From Clavaria fumosa (Eukaryota; Basidiomycota; Agaricomycetes; Agaricales; Clavariaceae): DNA of 64,000 nt. Location: positions 682,001 to 746,000 of the forward strand of contig OX637797.1 in NCBI GenBank assembly GCA_951802425.1. Reading direction: 5' to 3'. A program made the position numbers and the translations under genes. This document shows, one piece after another, positions 51,047-63,958 of this stretch. How positions within the stretch are numbered: the first letter of the stretch is position 1; the number at the start of each line of letters is the position of its first letter. The notes under the pieces were generated by a model. It did no database searches, was not told the DNA's origin, and saw only the letters and a program-made list of their open reading frames with translations.

Positions 51047-53833
51047 ATGGACGACGACGACCTCAATACCACCCCGCGGTCTCCACCTCCTACTTATACG
51101 TATAACCGCTACAACGTTCAGTCGTCTGAAGACAAGTTTGAGACGGCCGTGGCTGCTGCTCTTCTCCCCTCGACTCTTGGCGCTTTAGGAGGGCAGAGGA
51201 AATCAAAAATACAGAAGGAGAAGATAAAGAAGACTGCAACGACTTCCGCTAAGAAAAGCAAGCAGAAGGAGCACGTTGGATCTGTCCCGCTCCGATTGAA
51301 CCTGGCCTCGACGTCTGGTCCGACCACGAGAAGGAGGAAGGCGGAAAGGAAAACGATGACCGCTGCTGCTACTGTCCTCCCCGTCCCGGCATACCTCGTC
51401 TTCGTCGGTGACCAGCAGGACCGTGTTATGGATCAGGGCGATAACGACGATTTCGAGGACGAGAGCGAGGGCGATGCGGGATTGGATCTGCGTTTGGACG
51501 TCCCATCTCACAGACCACCCGATTATTACTCTGATCACGGCGATTCGCAACCCGAAGGCGACGATGGCGACAACGACGACGACAGTGGTGGCCGCAATTC
51601 GGACCCAGTTGTGCGTCGCCTATCCATGTCTCTCCGGTGGCGACGTCTGCGCCTGGTTAGTCCCTGCCCTATATCACCTGATGCTGTGTGGTTAACCACA
51701 AGAATGGCACAGCACCACTACCCGCTGACCTATTCACCCCGTCGTCTCCCTACCCGTGACCAGCACCGGCAAGAGCATCAACATCGGAAACAGCACACCA
51801 ACGTCCAATTGCAGCCATGCCCGCACCCTGGCAGACACGCACCTCATGACCGCCATCAGAGCAGTACGTCACCCACCACGCGAGTCAGCAATCACCGTCG
51901 CCGTCTCCGCTATCCCGAAGACGTTGGTAAGGAAGGTGGCGGAGACAGGGAGGATGAGGGGGGTTCTGCGTCCTTGGATGCTTTGCTCGAGCGGAGCGTA
52001 CACGCGCTCGAGACGTCGAACGAGCTCTTACGGTCCTCGATATCCACACAGACGAGCCTGTCCGCTGTCGTGCGTGCTGCAGACGATCACGATCACAATG
52101 GTCACAGTGATCGTGCCGATCCAGACAACCACCCGAACGACGGCGATGCCCCTGCCCCTGCCGACCGGGCGCTCGACCGCGCCCGTTTATGGTCCGTGCG
52201 CATACGCAAGCGCATCGATGACCCTGCCTGGGCAGGCGATGACGGTCTGGTGGGCCAGATTAGCAAGCGCGTCGATAGCTTGTTGTTTGAGCACGAGGAG
52301 GAGGCGGGGGAGGGAGTGGATCGGTATACGGACACGTCCTGGCGCCCGACCGCCAGACTTGGCGGGATGAGCACCAGTCTGCCCAACGCGCCGTCGCATT
52401 CGCACCATCGTCACCAACGCCATCATCGAGCAGAGAAACAACGCCCCTCACAGCGCGCGCGGAAGCGGGCCTCGCTGGACTCGTTCCGCCCTGTACGGGG
52501 CAACGGCTATGGCGACGGTGACGCGGGGCAGCCGCAGTTGTGCCTGCTGTCTTCGGTGTGCGAACGCACACGTCTCGTCGCACCTGCGCCGCGCGCACTG
52601 ACGACGTATGTCGGCTCGATGGACGACCCGCACGAGATCTCTTTGCCGTCTACGCTCGGCGTGCGGGCGCACTCGTCGCACTGGCGCACACCCGCATCCT
52701 CCATCGACCTTGGGTGCTTCTCCTTGCAGCAGCAACAATGGAGGCAGCAGCAGCAGCAGTCGCCACAGCAGCGACATCACCAATCCCTGTCTTCTTCGCC
52801 TGCGTATAGCATCCTCTCTTCGTTCAAGCCGACCTCGCGTGCCGCCTCCCTTCTGTCCCTCTCTCCGCGCAAGACGCGCGTCCGGGAGGCGCCGAGCAAG
52901 GATATGTGTAAGTGCCCGTGGCTCCTCCCATCCTTCCTGTGTGCGTTATTCCTGACAAATCTGTTCGGATTTGTAGTTCGAGGGCGACCGAGGACGCGGA
53001 TGTTCAAGCGTGTCGAATCTACTCCTACATCTCCTACCCCATGTCCTCCCATGATTCTCGTCCGTGATGACTTGACGACCCCGTGCATCGACGAGGAGTC
53101 ATCACGCTCTTCTTCCTCGTCCGCCGGGAGTGTGAAGCAGAGCATCCTAACTCTTCGCAAAATATTAGACGAACAGTCCGCCACGGAGTCGCCACAGAGA
53201 GTCTCACCTTCCTCGTCGCGTGGCGGAGTGTTCTTCCGGGAAGAAGACAAGGAGCAGCAGTGGCGCCGCCGCCATTTGAAGGCCCCCAGACGACTGATCC
53301 CGCCACGGCCGGAGCCAGCGCTGGGCACGTCCACAGCGACGGCGTCCATCTCGCGGCTGTTCACGAAGGCGATACACTCGTCCTCGACGCGTGCTCGCAC
53401 GCCGCCGCGGCACTCGTCGATGAAACGTCGGTCATACCCGACGGTTCCGCCGACGCCTGCGCCGACACCTGCGGAGACGCCGTCCGCGGTGCCGTCCTCG
53501 GGGCGGTCGACCCCTAAGCGGATCACCTTTGCGGCGCTGCCTGAGTCCTATGCTGCGGGGCGTCGTGGAAGCATGAGGCGCCGGAGAGCGAAGGGGAAGG
53601 GGAAGACGAGGGGGCGTGGAGGGGGGCGGCGCGCGGTTGCGCCGAGTGTAGACGAGGATGAGGACGATATGGATGATGATGACGGTACCGATCGCGAGAA
53701 GGGCGGGCTCCTGGCGTGGATCTTGAGCATGGTGAGCCCGCCAGACATGCATGCATCCTTGAGGCGGGGTGAGATGTCATTTCCGACTACACCATGGGAG
53801 TCCAGGTTAACCATGGACGAGTGGGTATCGTGA
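51047..53833 (+). CDS. Gene X-B: uncharacterised low-complexity protein
   Basis: ATG at 51047. The frame is open to TGA 53831-53833 and the protein ends SFPTTPWESRLTMDEWVS. A 69-nt intron is likely at 52908-52976 (GTAAGT, CTGAC branch-like site, TTGTAG), giving about 905 residues. Further introns near 51650-51950 are possible. Composition: Asp-rich start; Ser/Thr/His/Arg-rich body; the helix LLERSVHALETSNELLRSS; a Gln-rich run; a basic patch (RRRRAKGKGKTRGRGGGRR) beside an Asp/Glu patch near the end. This could suit a nuclear or nucleic-acid-associated protein, but nothing identifies it. Unlike the left copy it has its natural end followed by AT-rich 3' flank, so it is probably the original gene. 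Confidence 0.65.
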   Translation: MDDDDLNTTPRSPPPTYTYNRYNVQSSEDKFETAVAAALLPSTLGALGGQRKSKIQKEKIKKTATTSAKKSKQKEHVGSVPLRLNLASTSGPTTRRRKAERKTMTAAATVLPVPAYLVFVGDQQDRVMDQGDNDDFEDESEGDAGLDLRLDVPSHRPPDYYSDHGDSQPEGDDGDNDDDSGGRNSDPVVRRLSMSLRWRRLRLVSPCPISPDAVWLTTRMAQHHYPLTYSPRRLPTRDQHRQEHQHRKQHTNVQLQPCPHPGRHAPHDRHQSSTSPTTRVSNHRRRLRYPEDVGKEGGGDREDEGGSASLDALLERSVHALETSNELLRSSISTQTSLSAVVRAADDHDHNGHSDRADPDNHPNDGDAPAPADRALDRARLWSVRIRKRIDDPAWAGDDGLVGQISKRVDSLLFEHEEEAGEGVDRYTDTSWRPTARLGGMSTSLPNAPSHSHHRHQRHHRAEKQRPSQRARKRASLDSFRPVRGNGYGDGDAGQPQLCLLSSVCERTRLVAPAPRALTTYVGSMDDPHEISLPSTLGVRAHSSHWRTPASSIDLGCFSLQQQQWRQQQQQSPQQRHHQSLSSSPAYSILSSFKPTSRAASLLSLSPRKTRVREAPSKDMCKCPWLLPSFLCALFLTNLFGFVVRGRPRTRMFKRVESTPTSPTPCPPMILVRDDLTTPCIDEESSRSSSSSAGSVKQSILTLRKILDEQSATESPQRVSPSSSRGGVFFREEDKEQQWRRRHLKAPRRLIPPRPEPALGTSTATASISRLFTKAIHSSSTRARTPPRHSSMKRRSYPTVPPTPAPTPAETPSAVPSSGRSTPKRITFAALPESYAAGRRGSMRRRRAKGKGKTRGRGGGRRAVAPSVDEDEDDMDDDDGTDREKGGLLAWILSMVSPPDMHASLRRGEMSFPTTPWESRLTMDEWVS

Positions 53834-54141
53834 AGGGGATTTTTATGAAAAATGCTGCGCTTTTCTGCTGTTTTATCTTATGCAATTATGTATCATGCTC
53901 AGCCCCTTCTCTCACAACGCTTTCTTTGTATCAAATTTGTCATAGGAAGAAGTGTATCGTCAGTGTCATTCTGACCTTCTATCCCCAGACAACTAGATGC
54001 AGGGGTATGAAGGCCTTTATCGTACATAATTCGACAGGAAGTTAAAAAGCATCGAGCAACATCAATCATGGAATCATAACTAAGTAAAAAATAGGTCCGA
54101 CCCCAACCAGCGCTTAAGAAAAAGGAAGCTCTATTCTTTAT
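53834..54141. other. Intergenic, convergent 3' ends
   Basis: AT-rich, no ORF. The 3' flanks of gene X-B (plus) and of the minus-strand gene at 54142 meet here. Confidence 0.6.
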
Positions 54142-55359
54142 TCATGATCGCTGCTGAAGCCATGCCAAGCCATAAACGACCGCCAAACCCCCAAAGGCGC
54201 CGGAGAGTGCCAGATGCATGAAACTCGCCAGCCTCGGTGTGTACGCGAGCTCGCTGTCGGACCCGATGTGGCCCGGCATGACGGTTTCACGGGAGGTAGT
54301 AGCACGGTCCTGCATCTCGAGCAGGTGGTTGACCGCCTCCCCGTTCTTGCCTATGACCATCCACCACGAGCTGTCGCGCTTCAGGTCGGAGGGCGACTGG
54401 CGCAGGTCGCGGGGTGGTGGTGTTGTCGTTCTCGTCGTCGTCTGCCTCAGCCGCGACGGGGGTGGACGTTTGTAGCCGGGCGAGGGGGGTCCCCGCGGAC
54501 GGTGAATCATGCCCCAGTGGAGGCCGAGGTCGCGCGCGGCGTCCTGCACACGCGCAATCTCGTCGCGGGGCGTGCGGAAGACGCTCGCGAGGGCGTCGCT
54601 GTTGCGCAGGACCTGGTCGAAGAAAGCGTCTGACGCACTGCTCTCGCACGTTGCATTCGAGAAGCCATCGTTGAACGACGCTGACGGCATCGCGGAGCTC
54701 ATTTCCTCCCACACATCCTCCCCTACTGCGTCTGCCTCTTCGCCCCCGCTCGCGTTGGCCTCTTCCACCTCGTCCCCGCTGTGCTCGCCGTCCTCACCGT
54801 CCTCGTCCAGCTCGTTCGCATCTTCATCACCCTCCGCGCCCATCCCTATATGGACCACGCTGTCAGACTCACCCTTGATTGACATGCGTTCCGTCGGAAT
54901 GATGGACGGGATGTCGAGAGACTCGACGGGCGAGAGCGCGCGGCGCGGCGGCGGCTCCCAGTTTGGGTTCTGACGGCGCCGCCAGCGCCCACCGGGCAGA
55001 TGCTCGACCTCGAGTGTCGGAGCAGGAGAGGGGAGGCATTGGGCATTAATGGCGTTAGAGGTGGCGGCAGGGGCGGCCTGTGATGACGACGCCAAAGGTC
55101 TTGACGGGTGCGGCGTCGAGACGGAGCGGTTACGGGAGGCATGTGCTGGACCGGGGGTGAGGGAGGTCCCCGGGGAGGCGGGTGGGGACAGAGGAGCACT
55201 GTCAGGGCAGACGGGTGCACCTCCACGTCGCTTGTGACCTTCAGAAATTGTTCAATTGTAAGGATTGATCATCGGATAGAAGGGCGAGAAGGAGCTGTAC
55301 TCACCTGCCATCGGAAATCCGCAGGTATGGCAATGCGGTCGTTTCCTCGAGGACATCAT
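54142..55359 (-). CDS. Uncharacterised fungal protein: N-terminal CxxC motif, C-terminal membrane segment
   Basis: Exons 55305-55359 and 54142-55238 (1152 bases, 383 residues), with a 66-nt GTGAGT to CTGAAG intron. The join gives a continuous N-terminus CHTCGFPMAGHKRRGGAPVC, a CxxC plus later Cys pattern that may bind zinc and resembles motifs I associate with basidiomycete hypothetical proteins. The middle is Pro/Ser-rich, then acidic (DELDEDGEDGEHSGDEVEEA-type), then contains a folded-looking segment (FFDQVLRNSDALASVFRTPR and WWMVIGKNGEAVNHLLEMQD). The last about 30 residues form a hydrophobic helix (FMHLALSGAFGGLAVVYGLA) ending WLQQRS, as in tail-anchored membrane proteins. It has no signal peptide. 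Function unknown. Confidence 0.78.
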
Positions 55360-56111
55360 GAGGGAACGTGGATGGGGTTGTTAGGTGGGAAGAAAGGTTG
55401 GTGGGTGAAATGTGAAATGAGCAAAGATTAGATGCGTGGCGTTAGGAAAGAACGGCTAAAGCAACCGGGAGCGAAAGCTGATAAGGGACGACCGAGTTGG
55501 GGTGCAGAGGGATGACTCACGGTGTGCTCGCTGGTCACGATGTAGCGGCGTTGGTGAGTGGTCGAATGCACCCTTGTTATCGTTATCGCCTGGTATACGA
55601 GAAGGTCGAACAAGGGAGAGGAGAACGATGTAATCTATAAGCTTGGAACCGGCGAGCTGATGTGTTTCGTTGCTGCACGCCGAATTTGCTTACCGTCTCG
55701 CAGACTGGGCGGGGGAAGGCGACGACGACAGCGGCGGGAAATCACCAAGCGGGAAAAAAGTTCCTTTTCCGTCTCAACGCACAAAACGTTAGCAGTAGCA
55801 TGGCATCGACCCTGGACTGGACTGCATTTAATTATGGACAACATGAGTCGGTCGTCTATCTAGCATTGTTCTCCTCGTCCCATTGTTCTCGGCAACGTGG
55901 GATAATTTTACGCTAGCCATATTTGATCTTTGCGACCTGAAATTGAAGTCCCTGAGGAACGGCGGCAGATGGACCAAGGTCCTGTAGAAGCCAACCCTTA
56001 TGAAGGTGTCAATAGATCCGTCACACATGGGCTACACCTTTCGTATTTTCTTCGCTTTCTTGCTCTCCCTAGCCCGACGGTCAGCTCAAACACTACTGCA
56101 ATCGCAAGCAC
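55360..56111. other. Intergenic between the CxxC gene and UTP20
   Basis: About 750 bases upstream of the CxxC gene and downstream of the UTP20 stop. Short ORFs only. Nothing recognised. Confidence 0.6.
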
Positions 56112-59100
56112 TTACACCACATGCCTATCCTTCCGCTTGCGGTTTTCTTTCCTGCTAACGTTGCGTCGAATCTCCCGTTTCGCCGCGGCTTCTGGGTTGA
56201 CGATAGCCTGATAATCAATGGTGTAAGTAAGGAAGCCTAATCAACGGAGACGAGGAGAAGAAAAGATAGACCTGCTGGAATTTGGTGTCTCTCCGCATGC
56301 GCTGCACATTGAGCACGCCCTGTCGTATTTGATTGTACACCTGCGCAAACTTGTTGGTCCCGACTTTGCTCTGGACGAGGTCCACGAGTTCTCGTGAAAG
56401 CGACTTGAGATCCGCTAGAAACATTGAGCGACAAGGGATTCAGCCAATTCAGTAGAACATAAGAACCACCAGAAAGACGCACCCATTTGCGTGTCGTGGA
56501 TGGTGTCGTCCTCGATTAGTCGATACACAGGCATCAAGATATGAGTCAAGAATTTCTCTAGCCGCGCAGGCTCCATATACGACGCCATGGCTGCGAACCA
56601 GCGCACGACTGCAGATGGCTGCTCGGTCCAGTTGCGGTTCTGGTTACATAACAAAAAATCAGCCGGCCTCCCACAAAATAGACGGCAACACTGCCTAAAG
56701 TACACACGTTCATGCTTGCGGAGCCGCGGTTGCGGCGAGCAATGTGGGCAGATCTGACTTGATACGACAGCTTTGAGAACAGCCAAGGCAGCGGGTGACC
56801 CTTTTCGGGCGAAGAGCCGTTCCCATCCTCCGCGTTCGAACTGCTCCTTTGCACACTCGCATCAGGAACGGCGCAGAAGCATTTCCCGATGTAGACCAGG
56901 TTCTTCACTACTTCTACACTGAGTGTCGCGTCGAGGTGATTACTCACGAGCTGCATGCACAGCTTGCCAGCCACATCATGCAGGCCGCTCTGAGAGAGCG
57001 GCGAATCGGCATGGAGATGCCTGTCCGGTGCACCAGGCGGCGTTGCACTGTACAAGAGGCCGAGGAGCCGGCATGATGCGAGACGCACCCACGCATGCGG
57101 AAACAGAAGATGCACAGCAATGACCGGCCATCGAACCTTCTCTCGCTGCGCTACGTATGCAGGAAAGACGCGGAGGGTCTTGAGCAGCGTCGTACATGCA
57201 TGATAGGGCGCTTGCCATAGAAGATCCACCTCCATTCGTTCGCCATTGTCAGAGGCAGGGGCGTCAACCACAATATCTTGTGCACTGCGAGCAAGGGTCG
57301 AATTGATGTCCTCTAGCATCGAGGGAACATAGGGGGAGACTTCTTCTTGCAGAAGTTCAACGATGAGTCCAGATACTTGCACAGACACCGCGACAAGCTG
57401 GGGCTGCGCCTGCTGAGCAGCCCATGATTTGAGATGGGACATGACACCCGCTCGGTGTTCACCGTCAAGTCGGGCAAACAACGCCTGTATCAAAGCTGCT
57501 GCCATCTCCCTACACTTGGCGGAGTCGTCGTTGGCGAGGACCATGACTAATGCGACAAATAATAGATCGGCGTATTCGTGGATGAGCCCAGACTCGAACT
57601 TGGCAACGACAGCGCCGAGGAACTCCATAACCGATTTTCGGCCACTTTCGTATGGATAGGACAAGTTTTTGGCGAGGAAGGTCATCTGGTTTCGAAGTCT
57701 TCCCTTGCCCTGCGGATAGTCAAGGAGAAATTGGAGTAGAGTGGCTCGACAAAGTTCTTGAACGTGAGGCGCTTGGCTAGCGACGAGTATTTCGGCAGTC
57801 TTGTCCATGAGATCATAAATCTCTGGGACAATGAACTTCCTAGAGATGATTGCACGAAGGATTGCAAAGGCAGAAGACTGTCTAGTTGGCTCCTCCAGAT
57901 CCGCAGAGAACAGCTCAAGCAGGTACAAAAGATCCTTCTCCTTGACCGCTGCAAAGGGGCACTTCCGCAAGACGGTTGCTAAGGATTTAAACGCGGTTAG
58001 AACAATGTCAGACTCTGTATTACCGATTTGCTTTACGATGTCGACAATCTGGTGCACAAAGACGGGGACAGACTTGTTTAGAGATTTTAAAGGGAAGGCA
58101 ACAAGACTAGCGACAGTCTTCAAAGCAAGAACCAGCACTGGTGCGGTGTTGCCATACAGCGTGTTTCCGATGACAGGCACGATCTGTTCAAGGCGGGCGA
58201 GAATGACGTCATTCTTAAAGTCGAACTTGCTACTTCGAAGAGCTGTGTGAAGCAGATCCAACCCGAGAGCCACAAACCTAACGGAAAAGAAGTAATCAGT
58301 ATGTACGACTTTTGTGGAACAGAAGGAGCCCGACCGGTATGAGTTATTGGCATAATGACTGGCCTCGACATCTGAGTGACGCCTAGTTTGCACGATTGCG
58401 TCGGGCTTGACATTGGGAGTGCCGCGTGTAGTCAGGGGAATTTGCTTGAGGAAACGAGCATCTTGGCCAACCAAGGTCTTACATAAGGAAAGGTACTCCA
58501 AGGGCACCAGATGTGTATTAGCGTTGAGACCACTAGCGATCCTCTTGAGGACCTCGTCCAATCGATCCAGGACTTTAGCCGTTCCAGATGCGTGCATGAT
58601 GGACTTGAGCGGAAGTAGCAAGATCTTGATCTTCATCGGAGTGACGAACTTGGCCATGATCGAGAACGAATCAAAAGCCTTGGCACAAGACGCCCGTACT
58701 TCTTTCAGCTTTGTTTTGAATCCCTCCGCCTGGACGTCTCTGCCAGGTTCACCAAAGATTACCTCTGCTGATACTTGGGCAACGGCTTCGACAATCTCAT
58801 CGAGCGTATGGAATTGATCCGAATGCTCCCGGGCCGTAACATGGACTAAAAGAGCATGAACCACATAAGCTAGAACATGGATTTGAGGGCCACGGACTAG
58901 GGCCTGCCGTAGCTCATTGATCATGCGAGGCAGATACGAGGGGCCGATCGATATGATAATGCGACAAAGGGTGTCCCGTGTAAGGTCCCGAGTGTCTTGC
59001 GAGTGACTTTTCAAAGCATGGCTCAAAATACTCAGCAGTTTGACAATGTGGTTCTCTCGTGTCGTGCCAGGCAAGTGTTTGGCGACCTCCACTATTCCAA

Positions 59101-62100
59101 TGGCGATCGGTATTCTGATGTCATCCTCAGCCTCGTCTTGGTGTTCAAGGTGATAGAGCAGCCCAGGGAGCAAATGAAGGTTGACTGCGTCCGCGATGCG
59201 GCCAAGCTGGGCATCTGATGGCACGGCCAGAGCAGGATTATTACTTTCTAGCGGCTCTTCAGAGTCCACTACCGCATCGTCGATGACCGCTCCATTTTCG
59301 TTGCCATCAGTAGTTTTCTCTGCGCCGTCCAGAAGATCTTCCACGGGAAAATGAAAGCTCTGGAGGACCACGACGAGGATCCGCACGTGAACTTTTCTGG
59401 ACGCGTCCTGCACTCGAGACGCCCGGAGATACTGTTGTACTAGAGCGTAGTAGGGCCGCCAAGCAAGACACTTCGCCAGCTGCCCAATCGTCGTGATAGA
59501 CTCGTTGACGAGGTGGTGGTCGATGCCAGGTGAGGTAAGGCAAGTTCCAATCAGTGGAACGAGGACCTCTGCGACAGTCTGCGAACTGAAATGGTGTTCC
59601 TCACATTGCTCGGCGAGTCGCTTCACGGCTCGGACGCGGCGATGAATTTGAATGTGATGAATATTGTTGAAGAAATTCGCTTCCTCATCGCCATTCGCCA
59701 AGAGAATGCGCATATCTCGCAATGAGGCAATCCGATCGCACTTGAGCACTGCATAATCGATGACACCAAGGACTTCCGCGCGAACTAGTTCGTTTTTTGA
59801 GCGCAGTCTGCGTTTGAGCCCAGAGTACAGGACACGCAAGAATGTAGTGTCGTATTCTGGAGAAGATGCAGTCACCACTCTGTCAATGAACGTCCTCATA
59901 GATGACGATGCGGACATCCGCAAAGCAAGCTCTGTGGGGTCCTCAATAGAATGCAGCAAGGTGTGAAGAAGCGGATGCCATTGTTGCGCTGTCAGGCTGC
60001 GATATAGATCTTTATTAAGCGTATCAAACGCCTGAAACCGTCGGTCAAAATCGGGTTCTTCAATACGCTTGTTGGAATAAGCGTTGAGGGACTCAATCAA
60101 GTCGGCCAACGGTCGCATAGAAAGGTCGAGTATAGAGAGGGCCCCAAAAGCACTAACAAGTGCCTGCCTGGCGAGACGCGTGCGGAAGGACTGGAAAAGC
60201 GGCGCTAAAACTAGACAGAGCTCGAGATGCGGTGCATTCAAGGAATCGCCAAGCTCTGTGACAAGAGGGATTATTTTGTTGAGTTTGCTGAGCATCTGAA
60301 CTTTTGAATATTCTGGAATGAGTCTAGCAGGCTTCCGTAGTAGACCAGAGAAAAGGAGCAAGAGATGCGACGCCTGTCTGGCGTCTGTGCAATACTGGGA
60401 GAGTTCAGACAGTATGTTTATCTGCCTTCGTTCCAGAGGAGATAATGTACTCATGTTCTTCATCTTCTCGAATAGCGTTACCATGTTCGTCAGCAACAAG
60501 GGTACGTGTGGCCGTAAAATCGTGTCTGAGATAACAGAGTCCTCAATTGAGAACGCCAGGAGACTTTCCACGATGTCAAAGATCCGGGAAATCACAGAGG
60601 GCTGAACGTTGGTAGCGATCAGGCACGCATAAATCTTTGGAATGACGCGCCCATCAAAGCGCACAAGGTATTGAACGTACTCCTCTCGAAGTGACCAGGC
60701 GAAAAACAAATTGAGCAACCCGGAGGGCGCCTGAGTATTTTCCGAGTCGAAAGCAGCAAGACGCGGCGAAATAATCGTCTTGAAAGCTTCTTCCACATAC
60801 GGGTCAAAGTCAAATAAGAGCGGGGACTGGAAGAATTCGGCGAAGCGTTTGATCCCCATCTGGCGAACCGAGCGTGCCACATGCAACGGGGTCTGATCTT
60901 CCTCAAGTTTATCCTCAGTTAGTTCATCAGCCTCCTGTCCTTCTTTCGCTGCTTCGTTCTTCGCTCCTTCGATGGACTGTTGCGCTTGCCCAATGAGCTT
61001 CACGATAGTCCGAAGGAGAACGGGCCAATGTGATGAGAGGCGTGGACCAAGGATGCGCAGAACATCGCCCATGACAGCCAAGAAACCCAGTTGCTGCTTC
61101 GAAGACATCGACTCCTGCTGCGCGCTTTCGTCATCCGTGCCTATCCTTCCTTGCGACTTCAGCATCATAGACACCAGCAGCCCGAGCTCTTGGCCTGTGC
61201 AGCCCACTAAACAAGTTAACACGGCCACGCGGCGGTCATCGCCCCGAGATCGTCCGCCCTTTCTGAGCATCAGGCCAAAACAAAGACGAATGACCACCTC
61301 GACGAACTCGCTGCGATGATTGTCCATTATGTTGTCAAAATTTATGGATAAAAGTTCGTCACGCCAATGGGTGTCGTCGAGGAGACCACGTAATTGCTCC
61401 TGGTGAGGAACGAGACAGTGAGATTTGTACGTCAGAAGGCAGGTAAGGGCGAGTGACTGTATTTCACGCTCAGGGTCAGACAATCGAGAAACGAAAAGTT
61501 GACGAAGAGTTTCAGTCGCATGCAGAGCCTTCGGATTTTGGAATTTGGAGAACAAAGTGAACCATGCGACAACAGAACGTCGGGACAGCGTAATACCAGC
61601 GTCGGAGGATGCAGAGGCGAGGAAGAACTGAATCAATTCTCGATTATACCGTTCGGCCAAGGAGGAGCATTCCCCCAAGGCAAAAAGAAGCTGCGACTCA
61701 TAGGACGAACGGTCAAAACGTTCCTCTGATATCTGCCCCTACATTTGCACTGTAAGATGACTGCACATCCATCACCTAGTACAGCATGCACACACCTTGA
61801 TGACCTCAAGGGTTGTTGGACCGGCATGCATCCACCCTTTCACAAGGCTATGAAGCTTATATGCTGATGGGTCCCGCCAAGGGCGCTCGCTTTCCGGAGG
61901 ATCATTTTGCTGCGCAGCCGGAAGACGGTCAATCCATGCTGGGCGGAAAACTCCCCGCGCCTGGGCGGGGCCGCGCAGTTCGTCCAAGAGGAGCTGCCAA
62001 ACAAGACTTGGATATGTCTGTGATAAAGATGCCAGAGTTTCCGCTGCCGGTAACCATATCGGGCGCAGATTAACTTTGAGTTGACCTGGGTGATCCAGTC

Positions 62101-63958
62101 AGTCTCAATGCCAAGGCAGGAACCAACAGGGCAACCATACCAATGAGCCAGTGTGTGCAAAAGTTTGCAGTCATCTCATCTGGTTCACGCAACAACAGCT
62201 GTCCGGCCTTCTTAATCCTGAAAATGCGCTCTCTTGCTCCCTGGACGTCGAGAGGAAAATCTTCTCCTTGTAGGCACACCTCTAGTACACGCTTCGAACC
62301 CGGTTTTAATTGAATGAGGTCGCTGCAGAGTAACCTCAAGGCGCCAAGTCGTACCGCGCGGGAATGCGAAAGCAGCGGCGCTCGAATGGATGGATGGAGC
62401 GCCTCCGGAGTGGGTGTAGACCCGCGTCTTGAACAGCTGAACAAGATTGTCATCACACGGTGTGTGCGAAGGAGGAAACAAACATGCCTCGCTTCAATAA
62501 GAGCAACAATACCGCTTAGTACAAATTCTGAGCAGGCCCATTTTGCAATGCTTTGGTGGACCCAAGAGACGAAATCGATTTGTCCATACCATTCATCAAC
62601 TTTTCGACAAGCGAGAGCCCGCATGCACGAGCCCAACAACCAACTAGGTCGTGGGTCCTCATCTTCAGGCGCGAGACATGGCTGGCTGAGCACTGTCTGA
62701 ACCGCGCTGATAAGTATGGGTGTTATGGATGGGAGCACCGCTGTCAGCTTCAGCAAGTCGTTCAGCTCGTCCACATGCTCCCCACACGCTTCCCAGACGG
62801 CAAACCTGCGACAGATCCATTCGTCGACACGGGTCCGCCAGACGAGGTCTACGTCGCTGAGCCCCTCGGAATGACTCGCTTCTGCGAGCAGGCGCAAGGT
62901 TGCACGCGGCTCTGCTTCCAACAACCGCGTGGTCATCTTGGTCACCGCGGGCCAAACCACTGGCTTCCACCCGCTCCACCTTCGCTCACAGAGAACACCA
63001 CAGACTCTAATGCCAAACAAAGGGAATTCCAAAGACCGTTCGACCACCTCACGAACCGGACCGAACCACATAGACAGGTCGCTTGCGATAAGAATCGCTG
63101 TTGTGAACTTAAGAAGGAGCTCGTGGAGTGATGGGACCACCAGTAAGAGTGTGCAAGTCGACATGAGTGTTTTGATTTGGGGCTCTATAAGACATTCAGC
63201 GGACAAGCAATCATGAAGAGCGATAACTCACGCGACAACCGCGACCCGCCCCGGACTGCACAAGGAACAGTGATGACCTCAAGCATGCGACGAAGGCGTT
63301 CATGGTCTTCTTCTGAGTCGGTCGAGGAAAGCTTGGTTTGAAATTCCCCTACCAGGTACTCAGAAATACCCGAGAACTGACTTGCAGACTTGCAATGGTG
63401 GATAAGGGCGGTCATGACTCGACGAATTAGCACGAAGGTGACATCTGGGCTCTCGCTTGTTAGATGATAATCGATCAAAGGCGCAAGGAGCGAGGTCGTC
63501 GCATTGTGCAGCGTTTGAGCAACAGACTGGTATAGATATGAGCATCGTCAAGCAGAGATTCGCAGACCACACATCACACCTTGCACGCAAAAATGAACAT
63601 CCAGGCACATGCGTCTTCGACGCCTCGCACGCTTCCCGCCATCATCACAACACACTTTTCCCGCAATGGCCGTTTCAACAGCCTCATTGTCGATCCCCAC
63701 GCCTCTGCGACAGCCTTTTGTATTTCCACGATACATCCTGAGACAGTGTTACGGAGAGACGCCCAAGATAACTCAAGGAGCCCCTCGTCCGAAGTAGGCG
63801 CAAGAATGTACTTGAATAACGCAGATAGGGTGGCAAGCAGAGTTGTAACGGTCGCCGCAGGTATCGGCCGCAGGAGGAAAGCAAGAAGGCGGTCAAGGAG
63901 GTCAGAGAAGACAGGCAAAAGTGTCGTCCGCAAATCGTAAATCAGTTTTTGTAGTAAA
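56112..63958 (-). CDS. UTP20: UTP20, small-subunit processome HEAT-repeat protein (N-terminal exon(s) beyond the window)
   Basis: Visible exons: 63580-63958, 63232-63526, 62141-63184, 61796-62085, 58335-61732, 56708-58277, 56483-56639, 56272-56414 and 56112-56207. The eight introns are 47-68 nt with GT-AG ends and every join keeps frame, giving about 2456 residues. Known UTP20 proteins are roughly 2500-2800 residues, so only the N-terminus is missing; a CAG acceptor at 63959 marks a further upstream exon. Recognition rests on overall helical-repeat character and conserved blocks such as EPDFDRRFQAFDTLN, FFNNIHHIQIHRRVRAVKRL and the basic C-terminus (AAAKREIRRNVSRKENRKRK), a likely nucleolar targeting tail. 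UTP20 acts in the U3 snoRNP-containing 90S pre-ribosome for 18S rRNA maturation. Single-copy housekeeping gene, ordinary codon use, no lesions seen. Confidence 0.9.
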
